Positions 43,480 through 51,722 of a DNA stretch of 64,000 bases are shown in pieces. Numbering within the stretch: the first letter of the stretch is position 1; the number at the start of each line of letters is the position of its first letter. The translations under genes were made by a program, and so were the position numbers. Origin of the DNA: Candidatus Obscuribacter sp. (lineage in GTDB: Bacteria; Cyanobacteriota; Vampirovibrionia; Obscuribacterales; Obscuribacteraceae); assembly GCA_016712465.1 (NCBI GenBank), contig JADJQZ010000001.1:2728001-2792000 (forward strand), read 5' to 3'. Below the pieces are notes generated by a model. The model saw only the letters and a program-made list of their open reading frames with translations, had not been told where the DNA came from and searched no databases.

Positions 43480-44723
43480 TTCAAAAATTTGGCGGCACGT
43501 CGGTAGCAGACGTGCAAAAGATCAAAAAGGCGGCGGAAATTACCGCAGCGGCTGTAGCGGAAGGGCATGAAGTTACCACTGTAATATCAGCCATGGGGCA
43601 TACAACAGACCACTTGATTGGTCTGGCCGAGCAGATTTATGCCGATCCTCACGGCGCCAGCCCACGGGAAATGGACATGTTGCTTGCCACCGGTGAGCAG
43701 GTTTCCATTGCTTTGTTCACGATGGCCTTGCAGTCCCTTGGTCAGGTGGCTCGTTCTTTCACCGGTGCTCAGGCCGGCATTATCACCGAGAATCGCCATG
43801 GTACGGCACGCATTCAGGAAGTGCGCTCCGATAAGGTCGAGGCTACTCTCGCCAGGGGCGAGATTGCGGTTGTGGCAGGCTTTCAGGGTGTGACCGAGAG
43901 CGATGAGTTGACCACCCTCGGGCGGGGCGGCTCCGACACCACTGCTGTGGCTCTGGCTGCCTCTATCGGCGCCGACCGCTGTGATATTTATACCGATGTG
44001 GCCGGGGTCTATACCGCCGATCCGCGCATTATTACCGAGGCTCGTTGTCTGCCCTCGGTCAGTTACGAAGAGATGTTGGAACTAGCTGCTACGGGAGCCC
44101 AGGTAATGAACGCCAGATCCGTTGAACTTGCCATGGATAATCATGTGCCGATAAGGGTGCGCTCCACCTTTATGCCGGAAAATCCAGGCACCCTCATCAC
44201 CCACCGAGTAGCGGCGCCGGAGTACACCATCGCTGGTATTGCCCTTGATATGAATTCGGCCGTCCTCAAGCTCAAGTCGTTGAGCCCCATCAGTGATACC
44301 AAGCCCTTGGAAGGCGTCTCCGCCCTCTTTACACGTTTGACCGAACTGGGCATTCAGACCGATATGGTGATGGTGCTCAAACGCGAAGACGAGCCTACTT
44401 CCGAACTGGTATTCACAGTCGAGAAAACCACCCTGCCCCGAGTGCAGCAGTTGATCGAGGCTCTGGCTTCGGCCCTGGGTAATCCTCTCATGCAGGTGGA
44501 AACCGATATTGCTAAAGTGTCCGTGGTTGGTCGCCGGCTTACCAATCGCCCGGAAGTGGTGGCGGGAGTCTTCGAGACTCTCAACGAGGCCGCTATTCCC
44601 GTGCAGATGGTAGCTACCGGGGACATGCGGGTGAGTGTCTTGATGCCTGCTAGATTCGGAAGGGATGCCGTCAAGCTCATCCATAAAAAATTCAGTTTGG
44701 ACGAAGGTACCATCACAGTTTAG
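43467..44723 (+). CDS. lysC: Aspartate kinase
   Basis: This is the first enzyme of the aspartate pathway (Lys, Thr, Met, diaminopimelate). The protein (418 aa) has the N-terminal VQKFGGTSVADV kinase motif, TTLGRGGSDTTAVALA and two tandem ACT-type regulatory domains (SPISDTKPLEGVSALFTRL; AKVSVVGRRLTNRPEVVAGVFETLNEAAIPVQMVATGD). Feedback control by Lys and/or Thr is expected from the ACT domains. ATG 43467 lacks a strong ribosome site. Confidence 0.96.
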   Translation: MARLVQKFGGTSVADVQKIKKAAEITAAAVAEGHEVTTVISAMGHTTDHLIGLAEQIYADPHGASPREMDMLLATGEQVSIALFTMALQSLGQVARSFTGAQAGIITENRHGTARIQEVRSDKVEATLARGEIAVVAGFQGVTESDELTTLGRGGSDTTAVALAASIGADRCDIYTDVAGVYTADPRIITEARCLPSVSYEEMLELAATGAQVMNARSVELAMDNHVPIRVRSTFMPENPGTLITHRVAAPEYTIAGIALDMNSAVLKLKSLSPISDTKPLEGVSALFTRLTELGIQTDMVMVLKREDEPTSELVFTVEKTTLPRVQQLIEALASALGNPLMQVETDIAKVSVVGRRLTNRPEVVAGVFETLNEAAIPVQMVATGDMRVSVLMPARFGRDAVKLIHKKFSLDEGTITV

Positions 44724-44742
44724 TTAGGATAAGAGGTGTAAA

Positions 44743-45105
44743 ATGGCTGGTCCTGGATTCGATAACATCTTTAACAAGATGAAAGAGGTGACCAAGCAGG
44801 CCGCCAACGAAACCAACAAGGCCGCTAAGGCCGCCAAGTTGAAGATGACTGTTATGTCTTTGAACACTGAAAAGACCAGGCATCTGCAAACGGTTGGGCA
44901 GCGCACCTATACGCTTTTTGCCGAGAATCAGACTATCGATGGCAAGCTTCTGCAAGAAAAGGTCATGGAAGAACTGAAGCAGATTGAGCGTATCGAAGAG
45001 CGCATCAAAGAGCTGGAAGCTGAGATTGCAGACTTGCAGACAGGTCAGCATGTGAATGTCACCGATGTCACCGGTGGGGAAGAGAAGCCCAGGGAGGAAG
45101 GCTAA
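44743..45105 (+). CDS. Small coiled-coil protein (120 aa)
   Basis: A hydrophilic protein made mostly of helix: DNIFNKMKEVTKQAANETNKAAKAAK then a heptad-like segment (EKVMEELKQIERIEERIKELEAEIADLQ). No membrane segment. AAGAGGTG precedes the ATG. The stop overlaps the next start (45105), so the pair is translationally coupled. It lies 19 bp after lysC. The family is unrecognised. Confidence 0.65.
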   Translation: MAGPGFDNIFNKMKEVTKQAANETNKAAKAAKLKMTVMSLNTEKTRHLQTVGQRTYTLFAENQTIDGKLLQEKVMEELKQIERIEERIKELEAEIADLQTGQHVNVTDVTGGEEKPREEG

Positions 45106-45677
45106 TGGCTTTCTTGAAAGGGCTTTCCTTCAGTCTGGTCTTTGGCTTATCGTTCGTAAGTCCGGCCCTAGCCGATGTGATTTCGCCCAGCATTGATAGA
45201 GACCAGGAAGTTTATTCACAGGAAGCCCCTAATGCAGCCTTCTTCGGCAGGGGTGTGAGCGGGCGCATGTCGGAAGCTTCCCACTTGCGCTTCAATGCCG
45301 AGCAGTGCTTGCTGGAGCGTCGCTACAAAGATGCTTACCGGGCTATTTCCAAGGCTGTGCAACTTGATCCCGGTGATCCCACAGGCCATGTGATGCTGGC
45401 TCGCTCCATGACCGGCATGCTGCGCAAGGCAGACGGCAAAATAGATGAAGATATGCTGGTCAGAGCGCTGAAAGAGTGGAAGCTTATAGCCTATCATGAT
45501 GCCGATTTGACCGAGCAATTGGAAGCCAAAGGGCAACTGCGCAAACTCGGCAAGATTGCAAAAGCAATCAAGAAAGAGCGAGCCGCAATCGCTAAAGCTC
45601 GCAGCAAGGAAGGTCTCAAGCCGGAATCCGAGACTGAGGCGGTGGCCTCGTCCAAAGCGGCAGCAGTAACCAACTAA
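45105..45677 (+). CDS. Secreted TPR-like protein (190 aa)
   Basis: A signal peptide (MAFLKGLSFSLVFGLSFVSPALAD) is followed by helices resembling a TPR pair (LRFNAEQCLLERRYKDAYRAISKAVQLDPGDPTGHVMLARSM). A long lysine/alanine-rich helix follows (RKLGKIAKAIKKERAAIAKARSKEG). Coupled to the coiled-coil gene upstream. Convergent with the lipoate ligase gene. Function unknown. Confidence 0.65.
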   Translation: MAFLKGLSFSLVFGLSFVSPALADVISPSIDRDQEVYSQEAPNAAFFGRGVSGRMSEASHLRFNAEQCLLERRYKDAYRAISKAVQLDPGDPTGHVMLARSMTGMLRKADGKIDEDMLVRALKEWKLIAYHDADLTEQLEAKGQLRKLGKIAKAIKKERAAIAKARSKEGLKPESETEAVASSKAAAVTN

Positions 45678-45705
45678 ATAGTTTTTGAAAACTGCTTTTG
45701 AAAGT

Positions 45706-46539
45706 CTAGAGCCGGTAGCGTTCCAGATTTGATTTGAGGGCGTCAACTACTTCCCACTCCTCAAAGGAGAGGTCGTAGACCGTGAACTTGCAATCGAAGA
45801 CCTTGTTGAATCCGTAACCGATGGCTTCCTCAAGGGTAGTGCGGTCCACCTGCACGATGTCGTTGAGACAGGCATGACGTTTTTCTTGAGCACCCTCGGC
45901 ACCTTCTCTGGTGGCTGCTCTCGTCTTTAAACCAAGCAGTTCGGCCATGCGGTTCTGTCCCTGATCTATGAGCACCGAACCGTGCTGTAAAAGCGCTTCC
46001 TTGCGCCGAAGCTGGGCTGAGCCTACCAGCTTTTTGCCCTGGTAGTGCAGGTCGGCCAGGGTAGTCGCCTCGAAGCAATCCTCGTGATTTTTGTAAGAAC
46101 TATCGGCTCGTCCCAGTTCCACCGGCACGTCTATCCTGTTTAAACCCACTATGAAGGCCTGGCAGATTTGTTTGTAGGCTTGCTGAATGGACGAGCTGAG
46201 GGGCGGCCCGCCGTAGATCTCGGATTGATTACTGGAGCCGATGAAGCTGTAGGTCAGCTCCCCTTCGTGCAAGACGGCGCGCCCGCCCGTGGGTCTGCGC
46301 ACCACGCCCAGCCCCTGTGCTTTTATTCTTGCCACCGTATCCGGTGAGACCCGCTGGGAATAACCAAAGCTTATGGAAGCCGGTTCCCATCCATAAAAGC
46401 GCAAGGTGGGCGGCGTTTTGCCCTGGCAGTGCAACTCCAGAAGGGCTTCGTCAATGGCCATATTGGTGACCGGATCAAAGACATCGTAAGGGATGAGTCT
46501 GAAGCCGGCGGCACCATGGGGAAATTTTACCGGTTCCAT
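45706..46539 (-). CDS. Lipoate/octanoate transferase (LplA/LipM family)
   Basis: The protein (277 aa) has the BPL/LplA/LipB fold: NMAIDEALLELHCQG, RFYGWEPASISFGYSQ, VVRRPTGGRAVLHEGELTYS (the RRxTGGRAVLH substrate loop), EDCFEATTLADL with a Cys in the LipM active-site position, and YQGKKLVGSAQLR carrying the conserved Lys. The Cys and the absence of the C-terminal LplA adenylate domain favour an octanoyltransferase of LipM type. It probably lipoylates 2-oxoacid dehydrogenases. 8 bp separates it from the phosphorylase gene upstream. Confidence 0.85.
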   Translation of the reverse strand: MEPVKFPHGAAGFRLIPYDVFDPVTNMAIDEALLELHCQGKTPPTLRFYGWEPASISFGYSQRVSPDTVARIKAQGLGVVRRPTGGRAVLHEGELTYSFIGSSNQSEIYGGPPLSSSIQQAYKQICQAFIVGLNRIDVPVELGRADSSYKNHEDCFEATTLADLHYQGKKLVGSAQLRRKEALLQHGSVLIDQGQNRMAELLGLKTRAATREGAEGAQEKRHACLNDIVQVDRTTLEEAIGYGFNKVFDCKFTVYDLSFEEWEVVDALKSNLERYRL

Positions 46540-46546
46540 GTTGTTC

Positions 46547-47896
46547 TCAGGCTATGGATGCTTTGATCAGTTTGGACTTCGCTACAGCTTTGTCGACAAA
46601 GGTGAAAGCCTCTGCCAGTTTGGCTGCCGCAGCTTCGTACTGACTGTCCGTATCGTAGTTAATAATGGCTGCCGCATCGCCTGCCTTGAGGGCATCGCCG
46701 CACTTGGCCTGCAGGATTATGCCGACGCCAAGATCTACCGGATCGCCTTTCTTGACCCGACCGGCGCCCATGACTTTGGCGGCCTCCGCCACCTTGCGGC
46801 CGTCGATATGCTCGAGCCATTTGGGCGCTCCGGCCTGACCGGGCACCAGATAGGCTTTCTGGTGTTTAGCATGGGGCATGAGGCTGTAGTCGGTCAAGAC
46901 ACGGCTGTCTCCACCCTGGGCCTCGATGAGTTTGGCGAAGGCATTGAGGGCTTTGCCGGAGCTGATTAGCTCTTTTAGAATTGCCTGGGCTTGCTCTTTA
47001 TCGCTAGCCTTGCCTGCTTCCACAAGGGCCAGGGCGCCCAGTTCCATGCAAAGCTCGTTCAGGTCGTCGGGGCCATTGCCCTTGAGTGTTTCGATAGCTT
47101 CGATTACTTCCACGGTGTGCCCCACGGCGAAGCCCAGCGGCTGTTCCATATCGGTTACAACCGCGAGCACTGGGCGCTTGAGCAAGCGTCCGACACTGGC
47201 CATGGTGGCGGCCAGTTCTTTGGCTTTCTCTTCCGTTTCCATGAAGGCGCCTTTGCCGCATTTGACGTCGAGAATAATCAAATTGGCTCCGGCAGCCAGT
47301 TTCTTCGACATGACCGAAGCGGCAATGAGGGGAATGGATTCCACTGTGCCTGTGACATCGCGCAGAGCATAAATTTTGCCGTCGGCGGGAGCCAACTCAG
47401 CGGTCTGCCCGCCAATGGCCATGCCAATTTTCTTGACCTGCTCGATAAAATCTTTGGTTTTCAGATCCACCTGGAAGCCGGGAATCGCTTCTAACTTGTC
47501 GATGGTGCCGCCGGTATGACCGAGTCCGCGTCCGGACAGCTTAGCCATGGGAATGCCCGCCGCCGCCAGAAGCGGCACAAAGACCAGGGTGGTTTTGTCG
47601 CCGACGCCGCCCGTACTGTGCTTATCGCCCACTACCGAGCCCAGTTCGGAAAGGTCTAAGACCGAACCGGAATTGCACATGGCGTCTGTAAGAAAGGCTG
47701 TTTCTTCCAGCGTCATGCCCTGCCAGCAGACGGCCATGAGCCAGGCCGAGAGTTGATAATCCGGGATGGAACCGTCCATGATGCCGCCCACAAGGAAGTC
47801 TATTTCCTGCCTGTTGTGGCTCTTGCCCTGACGCTTACCGAGTATCAGGTCGATCATTCTGATTTGACCGCCGCGAACACTATTTGCCGTGACCAC
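46547..47896 (-). CDS. Pyrimidine-nucleoside / thymidine phosphorylase
   Basis: This enzyme cleaves pyrimidine (deoxy)nucleosides with phosphate in nucleoside salvage. The protein (449 aa) has the helical N-domain DGSIPDYQLSAWLMAVCWQGMT, the phosphate/substrate loop KHSTGGVGDKTTL, and KLSGRGLGHTGGTIDKLEAIPGF. It belongs to the anthranilate phosphoribosyltransferase-like fold family (deoA/pdp); which of the two cannot be told. The GTG start at 47896 has AGAGGT upstream. It precedes the lipoate transferase gene in the same direction. The mqnA promoter is divergent from it. Confidence 0.93.
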   Translation of the reverse strand: MVTANSVRGGQIRMIDLILGKRQGKSHNRQEIDFLVGGIMDGSIPDYQLSAWLMAVCWQGMTLEETAFLTDAMCNSGSVLDLSELGSVVGDKHSTGGVGDKTTLVFVPLLAAAGIPMAKLSGRGLGHTGGTIDKLEAIPGFQVDLKTKDFIEQVKKIGMAIGGQTAELAPADGKIYALRDVTGTVESIPLIAASVMSKKLAAGANLIILDVKCGKGAFMETEEKAKELAATMASVGRLLKRPVLAVVTDMEQPLGFAVGHTVEVIEAIETLKGNGPDDLNELCMELGALALVEAGKASDKEQAQAILKELISSGKALNAFAKLIEAQGGDSRVLTDYSLMPHAKHQKAYLVPGQAGAPKWLEHIDGRKVAEAAKVMGAGRVKKGDPVDLGVGIILQAKCGDALKAGDAAAIINYDTDSQYEAAAAKLAEAFTFVDKAVAKSKLIKASIA

Positions 47897-47907
47897 GAAA
47901 TTACCTC

Positions 47908-47935
47908 TTGACGACTTTAATTAGACCTGCATAAT
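47908..47935 (+). promoter_or_regulatory. Sigma70-type promoter for mqnA
   Basis: TTGACG (47908-47913), 16-bp spacer, CATAAT (47930-47935). The predicted start of transcription, about 47942, lies at the first base of the leader hairpin. Confidence 0.6.
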
Positions 47936-47942
47936 GGAATTA

Positions 47943-47999
47943 GGGAGCCGGACCGCAAGAAATATACTAAAACTCTATCTGGTCCGCTCCCACTTTTTT
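47943..47999 (+). terminator. Intrinsic terminator in the mqnA leader (attenuator candidate)
   Basis: GGGAGCCGGACC (47943-47954) pairs with GGTCCGCTCCC (47981-47991), one bulge, over a 26-nt A-rich loop. TTTTTT follows at 47994-47999. It lies after the promoter and 50 bp before the mqnA ATG, on the coding strand, so it could end transcription before the gene. Confidence 0.7.
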
Positions 48000-48049
48000 G
48001 TTTGTAAATTTTGGCAATTTCACCTGATGATGGCATACTTGAGGGTTCT

Positions 48050-48943
48050 ATGACGAACTCTCTCGAATTTTGCGCTTCCAAACCTGCCAGGACTTCCACC
48101 ACTAGTATCCTGGAGCGAATTCAGCTTGAGAAGCCGGTTGTCTTCGGTCAGATTGACTTCGTCAACTGCCTGCCCATCACCTTGCCCCTGGTGGCCAACT
48201 TGCCTGCGTCCATGACTTTGACAATGGGTAATCCCGGGCAATTGAACAAGCGTTATGCAGAGGGTGAACTGGATATTGGGGCCATGAGCGCCCATTTCCT
48301 TCTCACCAGTCCCGACTTCCAGCTCATTCCCACCCTTTCCATCTCCAGCCAGAATGAAGTCGGCAGCGTCTTCCTTTTCAGCAAAAGACCCCTGAGCGAG
48401 CTTTCCGGCTGTCGGATCGGCGTACCCTATGCCTCCGCCACTTCCGTCTGCTTGTTGAAAGTGCTCATCAAGGAAGAGTTCGGCTTGAGCCCGGAGTTCG
48501 TCTTCGACAACGATCCTGAGCCTTTCGACGAACGCTTTCAGGCCGTGCTCATGATTGGCGATGCTGCCCTCAACACGGATGAGCGTCTGAAAGAGCGAGC
48601 TGCCCTTCAGTCTCAAGCGCTGGTGCGGGTGGATCTGGGCGAGTGGTGGCGCCGACTCTATCAACTGCCCATGGTTTTCGGGGTCTGGGGGGCGCGAAGA
48701 TCTTATGTGCAGGCAAATCCCGCTGATTTTGCCGCCATTTGCTCTTTTCTTGGTGAAACCTGGCGGCATGGCTTGAGTGAGGAGTATCCGGCGGTGCTTT
48801 CAGAAGCGGAGCGCCGCACCGGACTGAGCCGCCGGATTCTGGATGCTTACTTTCGCAGTCAGTTGGACTTTGATTTCTCCGCCGAACATGAAAAGGCCCT
48901 CGCGCTCTTCAAGCAACTGGCGCTCAAGCACGGTTTGCTTTGA
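48050..48943 (+). CDS. mqnA: Chorismate dehydratase MqnA
   Basis: This is the first enzyme of the futalosine menaquinone pathway; it dehydrates chorismate to 3-enolpyruvylbenzoate. The protein (297 aa) shows the family's periplasmic-binding-protein fold: GQIDFVNCLPITLPL, ELDIGAMSAHFLLTSPDFQLIP, and GVPYASATSVCLLKVLIKEEF. No signal peptide is seen. ATG 48050 with GAGGG 5 nt upstream. It stands alone behind a promoter and a leader terminator. The other mqn genes are not in the window. Confidence 0.88.
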   Translation: MTNSLEFCASKPARTSTTSILERIQLEKPVVFGQIDFVNCLPITLPLVANLPASMTLTMGNPGQLNKRYAEGELDIGAMSAHFLLTSPDFQLIPTLSISSQNEVGSVFLFSKRPLSELSGCRIGVPYASATSVCLLKVLIKEEFGLSPEFVFDNDPEPFDERFQAVLMIGDAALNTDERLKERAALQSQALVRVDLGEWWRRLYQLPMVFGVWGARRSYVQANPADFAAICSFLGETWRHGLSEEYPAVLSEAERRTGLSRRILDAYFRSQLDFDFSAEHEKALALFKQLALKHGLL

Positions 48944-48983
48944 AATATCGGCTTCAATGAAAAGCGCGGCTAAAAATAATACT

Positions 48984-49026
48984 TTCTAGCAAGATTAATC
49001 ATTGTTATACTAAAGTAGCTTTAGTA
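48984..49026 (+). promoter_or_regulatory. Promoter with dyad overlapping the -10 for the kinase gene
   Basis: TATACT at 49007-49012 is a good -10 (the -35 at about 48984-48989, TTTCTA, is weak). ACTAAAG-TAG-CTTTAGT (49010-49026) is a perfect 7-bp inverted repeat overlapping it, suggesting a repressor or activator site. Confidence 0.45.
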
Positions 49027-49055
49027 GCTGACTGCACGTTGAAGACGCAAGCGCC

Positions 49056-50558
49056 ATGGCAAGTGGATTTGGTAGCGACATAAGTATGCCGGAGAGAGAC
49101 CCTCGCAGAGATGGTCCCTTCACGCTGCGCGGCCGCTGGCAGGTGGTTGATTATCTCGGTCAGGGCGGCATGGGTACGGTATATCTGGCCCGTGACCTCA
49201 ACCTTGATAAGCGTAAGTGCGTGGTCAAGAAACTGCGCGACGACTTCTTCCGGGAAGAAGACAAAGCTAAAGCCCAGCAGTTTTTCCTGAGGGAAGCCAA
49301 TGTGCTGGCCAAGCTACAGCACCCCAACATCGTTCTGGTGCTTGATAGCTTCCAAGATCAAGACGACTACTACCTGGTCATGGAGTACGTGGAGGGTCAT
49401 AACCTTCACGATATGCTGAAAGAGCGCGAGGAGCCCTTCTCCGAAGAGCAGGTGCTCATTTGGGCCAGGCAAATTTGTGACGTCTTGAGCTATCTGCATT
49501 CCAACGACCCGCCCGTTATTTACCGCGATCTGAAGCCTTCCAACATCATGATCGACACAAAAGACCGGGTCAAACTGGTCGATTTCGGTATCGCCCGACT
49601 CTACCAGGATGAAGGGGATAACACCCATGTGGTTTCCCAGGGCTATTCACCGCCTGAACAGTACTGGGGCGGCGCCGATCCCCGTTCCGATATCTATGCC
49701 CTCGGCGCCACCATGCATTTCCTCCTGACCGGTGAGGAGCCCCTCGCTCTCACGGTCTGTTCGCCGGCCAAAGCCAACGAAGACATTTCCGAAGGCACCG
49801 ACCTGATTGTTCAAAGAGCCACTCAGCAAGACGTTTACTTGCGCTATCAGTCGGCTCAAGACATGAAGGAAGAACTCGACTATGTTTTCCAGGGCGAAGA
49901 AGAGACTAAGCCGGGCTTCCGCTGGCTGGAACTTGTGGTGGGTGTGCTGGTCACTTTCCTTTCGGTGGGGGCCTGGTTTGCCTATAGCAAGTTTGTGGAA
50001 ATGAAGGCCGATGCCGAAGTGCAGAAGACCCATTACAGCAACTTAGAGAAAAGTCTGGCCGAAGTGAGACGGCGGGAAGAGAGCCTCAAGCGGGCTAATG
50101 AAGCCAAAATCGAGAAAATGATGCGCGAGTCGTCTCGTGGCTCCAGTCTCAGCCCGGATGCTCTCAATATTCCCGGCTTTGACCCGGTGGGCTCCACACC
50201 GCTGGCCCATGGCGCCCAGGCCACTCCGGCTCCCACCTCCGGCAATGATATGTCTATTGGTTCGCTCTTCCGCGAGATGAGCAAGCGCACTGGCGGTGCC
50301 GCTGCCTCTAACACCACCGGTAATACCGGAAATTTCAAATTGCCCTTCACTACCGGTACCGGCCTTGCCCCCTCAGGAAATATGAGACAGGGCAGCGGCC
50401 CCATGGGGCTGAACAACTACGCCGGCAGTTCGCCCTACCCTCAGGGGATGGGTGTGGGTAGCGTTCCTGGTGCCAATGATCCGGTCATGGACAGGGAAGA
50501 AGGGCAGATGACCGACCAGGAGGGCTTGTCGCCCCTGGAAGAGGACACCCAGCGGTAA
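49056..50558 (+). CDS. Transmembrane Ser/Thr protein kinase
   Basis: The 500-aa protein has an N-terminal kinase domain with glycine loop GQGGMGTVY, Lys58, YRDLKPSN (156-163), DFG (176-178) and SQGYSPPEQY, so it is probably active. A membrane segment at 290-310 follows (LELVVGVLVTFLSVGAWFAY). The outside part has a coiled coil (THYSNLEKSLAEVRRREESL) and then a Gly/Asn/Pro/Met-rich disordered tail. The layout is of PknB-type sensor kinases but without PASTA repeats. It resembles the soluble kinase at 23.6 kb in its catalytic domain. Confidence 0.92.
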   Translation: MASGFGSDISMPERDPRRDGPFTLRGRWQVVDYLGQGGMGTVYLARDLNLDKRKCVVKKLRDDFFREEDKAKAQQFFLREANVLAKLQHPNIVLVLDSFQDQDDYYLVMEYVEGHNLHDMLKEREEPFSEEQVLIWARQICDVLSYLHSNDPPVIYRDLKPSNIMIDTKDRVKLVDFGIARLYQDEGDNTHVVSQGYSPPEQYWGGADPRSDIYALGATMHFLLTGEEPLALTVCSPAKANEDISEGTDLIVQRATQQDVYLRYQSAQDMKEELDYVFQGEEETKPGFRWLELVVGVLVTFLSVGAWFAYSKFVEMKADAEVQKTHYSNLEKSLAEVRRREESLKRANEAKIEKMMRESSRGSSLSPDALNIPGFDPVGSTPLAHGAQATPAPTSGNDMSIGSLFREMSKRTGGAAASNTTGNTGNFKLPFTTGTGLAPSGNMRQGSGPMGLNNYAGSSPYPQGMGVGSVPGANDPVMDREEGQMTDQEGLSPLEEDTQR

Positions 50559-50670
50559 CCGCCGGCTCATTAAAGTTTTTTTCTATACCCCTAAGTTCTG
50601 CCGCAGCACCGGTAGATACCCCTGGAGCGGCTGCATTTATGGACCGCCTGCGGCTAAAACGAGGAGTAAA

Positions 50671-50757
50671 ATGCCGAAGAGCATGGAAAATTACAGAGAA
50701 GATCCCGGTAAGCTTTGTAACCTTTGCTTTTCCGTCTTCTGGAAAGCCAAGAGGTAG
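50671..50757 (+). CDS. Possible small protein (28 aa) with CxxC motif
   Basis: ATG 50671 to TAG 50757. An excellent ribosome site (GAGGAG, 5 nt before the ATG) precedes it, and the product is MPKSMENYREDPGKLCNLCF plus eight residues rich in Trp and Lys. The CNLC motif might bind a metal. It lies in the 297-bp spacer between the kinase and the acyltransferase genes, before a strongly palindromic stretch. Could be a leader peptide or a small gene. Confidence 0.4.
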   Translation: MPKSMENYREDPGKLCNLCFSVFWKAKR

Positions 50758-50793
50758 CCTATAATAGAGATACTCTATATTGATATATAGGCT
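50756..50793. promoter_or_regulatory. Nested palindromes upstream of the E2-like gene
   Basis: AGCCTATA (50756-50763) is repeated inverted as TATAGGCT (50786-50793). Inside, ATAGAG-ATA-CTCTAT (50764-50778) is a second perfect dyad. A -10-like TATAAT lies at 50760-50765. The 38-bp region is AT-rich and lies about 63 bp before the next start codon. Confidence 0.6.
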
Positions 50794-50855
50794 CATCTTC
50801 TCGTCGGTAGCCGATTAATAACTGTCAAAGAAGCACTAGAGGGCGTTTAGGAAAA

Positions 50856-51722
50856 ATGGAAAATCAGAAGAAGACTTGCAACTTTTCACTCGGGTCGCTG
50901 CCTCGCCCGCGCTGGAATGTTCTAGACATGATTCAGATCATCGGACGCGATTCAGTGCCGACCTATATGTTCTGCGATGTAGATATGACCTGGGCGGAGA
51001 ACCTGAGAAAGACCCTGAAAGCTTACGGGCAGAAGGTAACCGTCACCGCCATCTTGCTCAAGGCTATCGGTATTGCCCAGCGGGCCCATCCCGAAAGCCG
51101 CACGGCATTACTTCCCTGGGGTAAGACCGTGACCTTCAACGACATAGTGGCAGGCTTCACCGTTGAAAGAGTTATCGGCCAGCAGCCGGCTGTCTTCTTC
51201 GGCGCCATAGACAATCCCGACACTAAGTCGGTAGAAGAAATCGCCGGAGAACTGAGGCAGTACGCCGAATCCAGCATGGAGTCGGTGCCGCATTTGAATT
51301 TGCAGAACCGCTTCAACGGCATGCCCTGGTGGTTCCGTCGCTTTATCCTCTGGGCCGGCATGCGTTATCCTCGTGTCAGACTGCATTTCATGGGTGCCAC
51401 CTTCGGGCTTTCCTCCCTCGGTAAATGGGGCATGAAAGGCCTGATTCCGCCCTGTGTCTCAACTTCCACCTTCGGTGTGGGAGAAGTAGAAGAAAGAGCC
51501 GTGGTGAGAGGCGGGCAGATTGAGATTCGCCCCATGCTCACCATTATCTTGAACTTTGACCACCGCATCATCGACGGCGCCCCCGCCGCTCGCTTCATGT
51601 CCGATGTGAAGAAGCTTCTGGAAGGCGGTCTGGAAAACTATGTGCACATGGCCGCTTACACCGAAGCTGCCCTGACCGGCAACGACAGCGTTAACCTGGA
51701 AAAAACACCCAGCTTTACCTAA
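50856..51722 (+). CDS. Acyltransferase domain of 2-oxoacid dehydrogenase E2 type, without lipoyl domain
   Basis: The protein (288 aa) is a stand-alone catalytic domain of the CAT/E2p fold: PTYMFCDVDMTWAENLRKTL, VTVTAILLKAIGIAQRAHPE, and the active-site motif NFDHRIIDGAPAARFM with His236 and Asp240-Gly241. No lipoyl or peripheral-subunit-binding domain precedes it, unlike pyruvate dehydrogenase E2. Such lone domains occur in several bacteria and may transfer acyl groups to unknown acceptors. It follows a palindromic stretch and is convergent with the patatin gene (4 bp overlap at the ends). Confidence 0.85.
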   Translation: MENQKKTCNFSLGSLPRPRWNVLDMIQIIGRDSVPTYMFCDVDMTWAENLRKTLKAYGQKVTVTAILLKAIGIAQRAHPESRTALLPWGKTVTFNDIVAGFTVERVIGQQPAVFFGAIDNPDTKSVEEIAGELRQYAESSMESVPHLNLQNRFNGMPWWFRRFILWAGMRYPRVRLHFMGATFGLSSLGKWGMKGLIPPCVSTSTFGVGEVEERAVVRGGQIEIRPMLTIILNFDHRIIDGAPAARFMSDVKKLLEGGLENYVHMAAYTEAALTGNDSVNLEKTPSFT

